Source: Euleptes europaea
Lineage: Eukaryota > Chordata > Lepidosauria > Squamata > Sphaerodactylidae
Length of the DNA stretch: 64,000 bases
Reading direction: 5' to 3'
Assembly: GCF_029931775.1 (NCBI RefSeq)
Contig: NC_079320.1
Span: forward strand, 44,626,021 to 44,690,020
The position numbers and the translations under genes were made by a program. Shown here piece by piece: positions 49,301 through 57,991 of this stretch. A model generated the notes under the pieces. It was not told the origin of the DNA. It was given only the letters and a program-made list of their open reading frames with translations, and ran no database searches. Each line of letters opens with the position of its first letter. Position 1 is the stretch's first letter.

Positions 49301-52300
49301 TGATAGACTTCCTTAAAAGTGCTCTTCAAAAGTGTTTGTGTGTTTAAAATTGTAATCTAAAACTCCTGCATGTATAGCAGTGCTGTTTGCAGGAATAAAA
49401 GAATGGTAACTAGTGACACATGTCTACAAGTTGATGTATTTTTAGCATGACCATGTAATGTATACGGTTCCCTTTAGATAAATTTTGGGGAGAGCCTTTT
49501 CAGACATTCGCTTATGTGAATCTAATAGGAAAAGGCATTATAGTTTGTACAATTGTTGTGAGAGAAGAGCATGCTCAGCATCTCATGAATGTGCCCTCAA
49601 GTGGAACAGGCTGTGTTTAAAAATAAGTCTAGCCATAGAAGTCTAGGGGTGGGGATGCATGAAGCCATCGTATGGAACAGCTTTTAATGCTGCAGCTGCC
49701 TTCTTATCTTGCTGCTGAGAAATAAAATTTGCCACACCAGTTCTGTGTGTTAGCCAGAGGCAACTTTTACATGTAGCAAGTGAAATGCAAACAAGCAATC
49801 TAAAAAGTACATAGTGTCCATGATACAGGGGGGTGAAAGAGCACCTACATTTTCTGCAGTTCCCCTTCAACTGCTGCCGCCACAGACTCCATAGTTAATT
49901 TTTAAATTTCCTGCTCAGTTTTGTGTCGTTTTGCATTACAGCAACATTTCTGCATTAGAGAAAGGTAAATTTTGCAGAAAATATTGTGTATGTGAATGAG
50001 TGGCAGGGCTCTTTAAAACAGCTTGCATACCAAATTTGCACCTTTTAAGGGCCTTTCTAGATCATCTGTTTATAGTGTAAGAAACTATTGTTACAAATTT
50101 GTTTCACTGGACCAGATATTGCTTTGCGTGTAAGACAGTGCGGCTATTTTATGCGTTTCTGGCCTTCCAACCACATTGTTTTCGTTAGAGTCAAGTCCAG
50201 TAGCACCTGGAAGACCAACAAGATTTTCAGATTATGAGCTTTTGAGAGTAAAAGCTCCCTTCGTCAAACTGGTACCTGACAACGGGCGCTTTGACTCTCA
50301 AAAGCTTATACCCTGAATGTCTTGTTGGTCTCTAAGGTGCTACTGGACTTGAATATGGCGGTTCCATTGTAGACCAACACGGGTACTGTGACAGACAGCT
50401 GAATACTGAGGTGTTGTCCTGGCAATGGAATCTTGAGTGACAGAAGGTTCAAAAAGGAAAAACAACAACAGAGAATTCTACAGTTGGCAGTTGGGATATG
50501 ACAGTTGGAGAGTGACAGATAGACACTGTTGGAAGTTGACAGTGAGAAGTTGACAGAGAGAAGCTGACAGAGGCCATTAACGCATGGCCACTTTGTCCCT
50601 CTATCCTCCCCGGGAATGTAGCGAATTGGCGAGGTCCAAACACACACATTTTGCCCACATGCGAATTCGATCCTCTGCCTTCCGCTGTATCCCTGTTGTT
50701 GTGACTTAAATGGAAGGTGCGCAACAGAGGAAGGAGTTCCCCCATGCGTTTTCGCACCTGGTCCGCACCAGGAGACTGCCTGTCTCTGGCAGCTGCAGCA
50801 GCAGTTTGGTCACCCTACCCTGGCCTCTCTCTCCCCTTTCCCCACCGCCGGCTTCCCCCACTCCTCCAGAGAAGGCAGAGTGATGGCGCCTCCTCCTACC
50901 TCCCTGCTGCCAGCTTCCCCCTCACCTCCTCCGGAGAAGACAGAGCAATGGCGGCTCCTTATGCCATTCGCTGCTGCCTCCTCCCACCTCCCCGCTGCTA
51001 GTTTCCCCCTCGCCTCCACTGGAGGAAGGCAGAGGATGGCGGTTCCTTCCTGCCTCTGCCCGCAGAGGCATATCAGACCCCATGTCTCTCTCTCCCCGCC
51101 AGTTCTCCTTATCAGTCTATGCTTTCAATTTTTTGAATGCCTAAATAAAAGGCACTTTACAGAGGAGGGAGAATTTTTTTTAAGGCCATGCATTAATGGC
51201 CAGAGTTGATAGTGAGAAGCTGGCAGCTGGAGTGTGAGGAACAGAGTTGTGTGTAGGATCAAGAAGGAAGTGTGGGAAGTGAATTGAGTGTCCTTCCCTA
51301 AGGGAAATAGCTCTAAAGTAAAGGGGTGATCCTTAAAGAGTTTTAAGGAATAAAACTGTATTGTATATTTTTTCCTGCCTCCACCAACTTTAGAAATATT
51401 GTTTCAAAGAAGCTCATGTCAGTTCAACTAGGCAGTGATTGCTAAGCAGGGTGGATTTGATTTAAATCAAATTGATTTAACTCACTATTTAAATAACTAG
51501 ACAGTAAGTCTAGATTTAAATCAAGGTTTTCTACATAAAGACTCATTCTTGCTGGTATAATCTTAATATTTACAACCAAATAAAGGTTTCATTTTTAGAA
51601 AAACAACTTTTCAGATTAGTTTTACAGTTATGTCAAGATTACTGATTTGTTGGTTCTTGTAGGTTATCCGGGCTGTGTGACTGTGGTCTTGGTATTTTCT
51701 TTCCTGATGTTTCACCAGCAGCTGTGGCAGGCATCTTCAGAGGAGTAATACTGAAGGACAGTGTCTCTCAGTGTCAAGTGTGTAGGAAGAGTAATATATA
51801 GTCAGAAAGGGGTTGGGTTTGAGCTGAATCATTGTCCTGCAAAAAGTATCAAAGTATTACTGATTTGGTTATACTATTAGAAATACATAGATAGTTCATC
51901 TTGTAGTAATTATGATCTATTTCTAGTTTCATTGGGGCCACCATGCCTTGCATTTCTTTGTCACATTGTTTGTGTTTTGCACACTTGCCAGCCTTACCCA
52001 TAGGGAGAGAAACTTCATTAAAATATTCTCAAACTGGGTCTCTTTTACAGCCTGCTGCCATTATAGATTTTCTCCTCCAGGGAGAGAATAATATGATAAA
52101 CCATAGGCTATACAAACAAAGATCCCAAGACTTGTGGAGTATTCTGCTCAAAAGGTTTCACTTGCATTTTTACTGCTTGCCCCTCCCTCCTCACACTTAG
52201 CTCCTCCTGCAGATTTATTCCACTCCAGTCTTCTAGTAATTGAACTTCTTGAGACATAGCACTTAAAATGTAAGGGGCTGATTCTGTGTATATAGATTTG

Positions 52301-55300
52301 CAAAGGAAAAATGGGATTAAGGTCTTTTTCTCAACTCTGTATGTCTATTTTTATAACATTTTTTTGCTGTGAAGAAGAGGCAAGTTATCTCTGCAGACAC
52401 AAATTTACAGTTTTGAGAACTGCAAAACCAAGCATCTGTGATAGAAAATTGTCCAAAATAATCTTACAGAAACTTCTGGAAGTGCATGACATTGTAAATG
52501 GATTAATGGAATTCATTTACCCCAAAATTTAAACATTGCATGAATATACAGCCTCATGCTACATAATTAAAAACGAATCCTTATTTCAAGATGAATAACC
52601 TTTGGACCATAATGTATCTTAAATAAAAAAAACTATTAAAACTATCTTTAGGTAGATTTTTCCTCAAAAAGAATTTTATTTTTTTTTAAATCTGATTTAA
52701 ACAAAAAACCCGATTTAAAAAAAAAACATTTATTTTTATCCACCCTAATTTCAAAAGTAACAAGCACCTGTCTGTGAAATTTATCAGCTACAGTTTGAAT
52801 ACAAAATATCTGTTGTATATAATTATTTTCATTCCTGTTTTTGTGTTACCTCCCTGACAATCTGACTTTACCTTTTCCTCAAAAGAAAAAAAAATACACA
52901 ATTTTGTTCTTATTCAGCCTATCTTGTGCCATATTCTGATTTAAAGAAATAAAGGGTTTTTGGCAGATTTCTCATCGTCCTAAGTGTAGGTCAGAAAAAC
53001 AACAAGAGACATGAGTCTCTGGAGGGAACGTGATTGAGGTAAGAAATTAAAATAGAGGTATCCATCATAGCCACCCTCTGAAAAAAATTATTTTTGTTGT
53101 TTGCATATTATTGTTTCCCCATTTAGTTCTTCTCTTATTATTGTACTTCTGTCTTATGTAATTTTTGTTCGGATAAATTGATAGAAAGCTTTATTCAGGT
53201 TACATGCATTGCTGAGAGAGATTCTAAATATTCAGATTTTGAGAGTGTTAAAAATGGTGATAGAACATGGGGCGTGTAATTAAATTCATTGGTAGTAGTT
53301 GAGGTTAAACAAAAGGAAGTAGTATTTCACATGGGATGTGATCACTACCGCAACTTCGTTGGTAGACAGTTTTCGGAAGAGGATTTTTTTATGAAGAACA
53401 GGTCAGTTGGCTGTTAGCTAGATTGATCTTCTGTTAAGAGATACAATACATCTTTGATTACCAGATCACCTGGAAAGGAGCTTAGTAGTTTGGATGTTCT
53501 GTCTGGGCAGGTGGTAAGTATTATCTAAGAAAAATGCTGCATATGCATTCCTTTGGATTGCAGTCTGTATGTTTTCTGTTTGTAAAATAAAATTGCAGCA
53601 CCCAAATGTCCTCATTGTTGTTTTGCTAGAATTGCTGTATCCACGTATTATTATTGTATGGCTGTTCTGAGTACAGTTTTTAATTAGACACTATGTTCAG
53701 GTATAATGGGGAATGTACAGAATCTGATGAGAACAGTAACCATAGTGACTAATTACTTAGCAGTGGAACATTTTAAAAAGACTATTTATTATTTGGATGA
53801 AACCCCTTCCCTTTCTGCTTGATTTAGTTAGATGGTATTCCGTAATGTGAGAAGTAGTGGATACTTACCCCCGAGGTTGTTTTTCTTCATTTCTAATTTG
53901 TACACTGACATTTTCTAATATTCGGAAGCATGCACAAATGTTTGTATTATTAGCTTCTTAAAGATGTATGTGGTAAATATGACGCTTACCAAGTAACAAA
54001 GGATTCAGGAAGCTGGTTCATAAAATCACAGTTGGAAAAAACCTTGGCTGTTGTGGAGCATCTCTTGTGATGTGTACATGTGTGTATGGCTTTACATGAG
54101 CCCTCAAACTAGTTTCTGTCCCCCCATACAAAGCCTATGTGGGAGGGGCCTCAGTTAGTTCTAGTTCTATGTGTGTAGGTTATAGTTCCAAGTCTGAGTG
54201 AAGCAGTAAAGAAAGCTGTTGCTGAAACTGCCAGTATCTCCTGTTTGCTAACTGGATAGGTAAGCTTACCCGTAATCCTGTACACCATATCCCAGAGGAT
54301 ACTATATCTCGGTCCTGTGGGTTTTGTTTTTGAAAGCTAACATACAATGACCAGGATTCAAAGAACTGCTTAGGTTCATGATAGCATCTTGTATTAGCCG
54401 TGTATGTGTGGATTTAAAATACTTTACAACTCATTCCCAGCTGGTATCAGTTTAGAAAGGATGGATCTGATTACAATGGGGGGGTTTTCACTGAGGTTTG
54501 TGGCGATTTCACGTCTGTTTTACTGCGCTGCTAATTTTTGATTTTTCATGACTGTTTCGGATTTGGCCAAAAAAATTGCGTCATCCCCGCGTCTTCTCAA
54601 ACCTGTGTTGGCGCGATCTTTGATTTTGCTGCACGGAGAAACTTTTGAAAAAACATAACCTACAAACAGTGTTTAAACCCATCAAGAAAATACAACAAAT
54701 GCTATGATCAGCAAAAGACAAAAGAGACCCCCTCACCTCTGCAGGAGTATATCGTATACCTTGCAGCTGTGGAGAAGTTTACTTCGGGACCACAAAACGC
54801 AGCATACAAACAAGGATAAAAGAACATGAAAGATACTGCAGACTTGGCCAACCTGAGAAATCAGCAGTGGCTGAACATGGACTGACACAAACAGGACACA
54901 GGGTCTTATTCCAAGACACTGAAAGACTGGACAATTCTACCAACTATTTTGTCAGATTGCACAGAGAAGCCATTGAAATTCATAACATCAGCACAACTTT
55001 AACAGAAAAGAAGAGAGTTTAAGAATGAATAAGGCTTGGCTTCCTGCCCTGAAAAACCTCCAGACTAACAAAGGCTACAGTCAACAATAGCCATGCAGAT
55101 TAGCTTTGGATTTCACACATTACCAGATCATTTCAGGATACAATGCTTCCATATTAACATACCACACTCTCATTAGTACATTATCTTGATACTTACAGGA
55201 CAATGATTAGCACATTACGTCTGCAGGATAGTACTCAGCTCAAACCCAACCCCTCTCTGACTCTTCTAACACACTTGACACTGAGAGACACTGTCCTTCA

Positions 55301-57938
55301 GTGTTACTACTCTGAAGATGCCTGCCACAGCTGCTGGCGAAATGTCAGGAAAGAAAATTCCAAGACCACGGTTACACAGCCCGGATAACCTACAAGAACC
55401 AATGAACTCTGACCGTGAAAGCCTTCGACAATATTTATTATTATTATTTGTAGGAGCTTTGTCTCCTGTTTAACGGAGAGCAGATGAAGCTGCCTGAGCG
55501 GCAGTGAAAACGCAAAGCATCCGGACGGTGTTCCAACTCCTCCTCGCGTCTGTCAGCCTTCCCGCCCCCCGTGGGAATCTATTGTACATGAACTTTATTG
55601 GAGTCTTATGAGACTGTTTACAAATCTTTGTTTATAGTAGCTTTTTGTAACCTTCGTAGCCCTTGGCTACTTTGTTTGCTATACTTGGTCTACCTTAGTT
55701 TTTGATAAGTTTCCTTTGATGTATGTTAACACATTCACCTTTTCACTATTCAATATATGTTTTTGCAGTAAGCTGTGAGCCTTGTAATATTCTTTTCCAC
55801 AGATTCTATGACCTTAAGCAGATGATGAGGGAGAGGGCATCTTGGCCATCTTCTGGGCATGGAGTAGGGGTCATTGGGTGTGGGGGGGGGAGGTAGTTGT
55901 GAATTTCCTGCATTATGCAGGGGGTTTGACTGGATGACCCTGCTGGTCCCTTCCAACTCTATGATTCTATGATCATACTCTGCTTTTTGAAATTCCCTTC
56001 AATTTTAAAAGCAGTTTGCCTGGAGCAGTGAGGCCATTTTATATTCTAATTCATCACTGTATTCTCAACTTAACTTCATCTAGCTTCAAAATCCTTTTTT
56101 TAAAAAAACCAATATTTTATTTTAAAGAATATTTACATTCATAGTAAGTCAAGCGGAATATAAACAAAATCCAAATAACTATCATGTAGAAACTTCCAGT
56201 ACGGATCAGTGAAATAAGTAAGCCATAAATGAAGGAGTATGAAAAAAAAAAGAAATTTTAACACACTACACTGGCCCTCTTCTTAGACCATTTCTATAAG
56301 GCAGAACACGATAGTTGCAAATAGTCCAACACAATAAAAGGAATTTAAGTCTTCCAACAAAATGTGGTAAGCAGATTCCTGCCTTCCTAAGCATCAAGAT
56401 CCTTTTTCATGCTATGTAATTAAGTCCCAGTACCTATCTGTTCACGGAGCAGTCATTGGTGGTGTGGGTGTGCGTATTTTTAAGTTTTCCTTTCATTTTT
56501 TTTTCATTTTAAAGTCCTGATTGCCGGAATCTTACACATTGATTACTGTGAGGACCCTGAAGCAGTCTGCCCGTGCTGTTTCTCTCTCCCCACCCCCACC
56601 CATTTTCACAACCTTTGAGGACTCTTGCTTACAGAATAAATGAATGTCTGGCTAACTGCAGCTTTGGCTCTCAGTCAGCTCACAGTGCCAGCCATCAAAC
56701 TGCAGTGCCTGCAGCCAGCTGTCCATCAACATGCATCATTATGTCAATTATGGAATATAAAGTAGAAATGGGCCTTTGGTAATAGAACATATAAGACTAT
56801 TTGAACTCTGCACAGAATTATTATACAGCGTTCAAATAAGACAACTACACTTTCCCCCCCTACAAGTAAATGTGTACAGTAAATGAGTGAGCTCTATACA
56901 TAAACTAGAAGCCAAAAACATTGACAGTACTCTGGTTCATGACACTCAACAAAGGTCTTTCAGGTTTTACTGATAGTAGTTAGGGTATATTGTATGTACA
57001 ACAATTGCAAATGCAAATGTATCAGTTGGAAACTAAAAATACTCCCTTTATGTAGTACTAGTATTGTGACTGGAGGGCTAGTGCTTTGAAATCTCTACAC
57101 ACTGGCACGTTCACAATACTTAAAGCCAGAATTAAGAGCTAGTTTGTGAGATGCTAGGCCAATGACACTTCAATTTTAAATACCCGTTCAGCTTCAAAAT
57201 CACTTGGTAGTGTTGAGTAAGTCAGTAACTTTCAGCTTTAGGTCATTTGTATTGTTGTTTTTTCAACAGAGAACTAAGTCCATGTGGTAGTTGTGGCGGT
57301 GACGAAAGACATTAACAGCATCTTCCTGACCTCTGAGGATGAAAGTCCTCAGGAGGCCAGAGAGGGGCCATGCTGGCGTAAGTGGCCTGGCCGTGCCACT
57401 TACACCATACAGGATGGTACGGAGAGCCCCGGACACTGGTCTCCTGGTTTTGCCATGGCAGCGCCACCCAGGGACACCGGCTGGGTGTTCCGTCGGCATC
57501 CCACCAGTGTAAAGGCCCGTGCCAGCGTTCCAGGGGGCGTGCCGGCATGCCAGGCATGGGGGGGGGGGTGGAGCTGCCTGTAGGCAGCCTCCTGTCCCCT
57601 TTCGCCCTGGGTATGCCACCGGGACGAAAAGCGAGGCTGCACCTGTTTTTTAGCAGGTGAACCCTCACTGTTTTCAATGGGGCGAAAAGCCCCATTTCAA
57701 AAACAAAAAACCTCTAGAAGGCTTTTTTCGACATTTTGGCAGCTGGGAAACGGCTTTGGAGGCTCTGCGGCGGCGCCTTGGTCACGCTGTCCCTGGCTGC
57801 AGAAATCTCAGGAATGGGCTGTAAGAACTGTAAAACCATCTTAAACACTGACTGTATGGTAGTAATTATTGTTCATAGCTCTAGGCTGCCTCTGTACCAG
57901 AAACCTTTGAAAAGTGGAGAAGAGGACAAATCTGTAGT

Positions 57939-57991
<53 letters not shown>

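Noticed and set aside
50717-51209. CpG-rich open frames as an alternative first exon or promoter
   Set aside because: The composition comes from a three-unit minisatellite inside a mobile element.
57263-57695. Overlapping open frames of up to 127 codons on both strands
   Set aside because: All frames are open because of GC content; the peptides have no recognisable family and the block resembles other repeats in the window.
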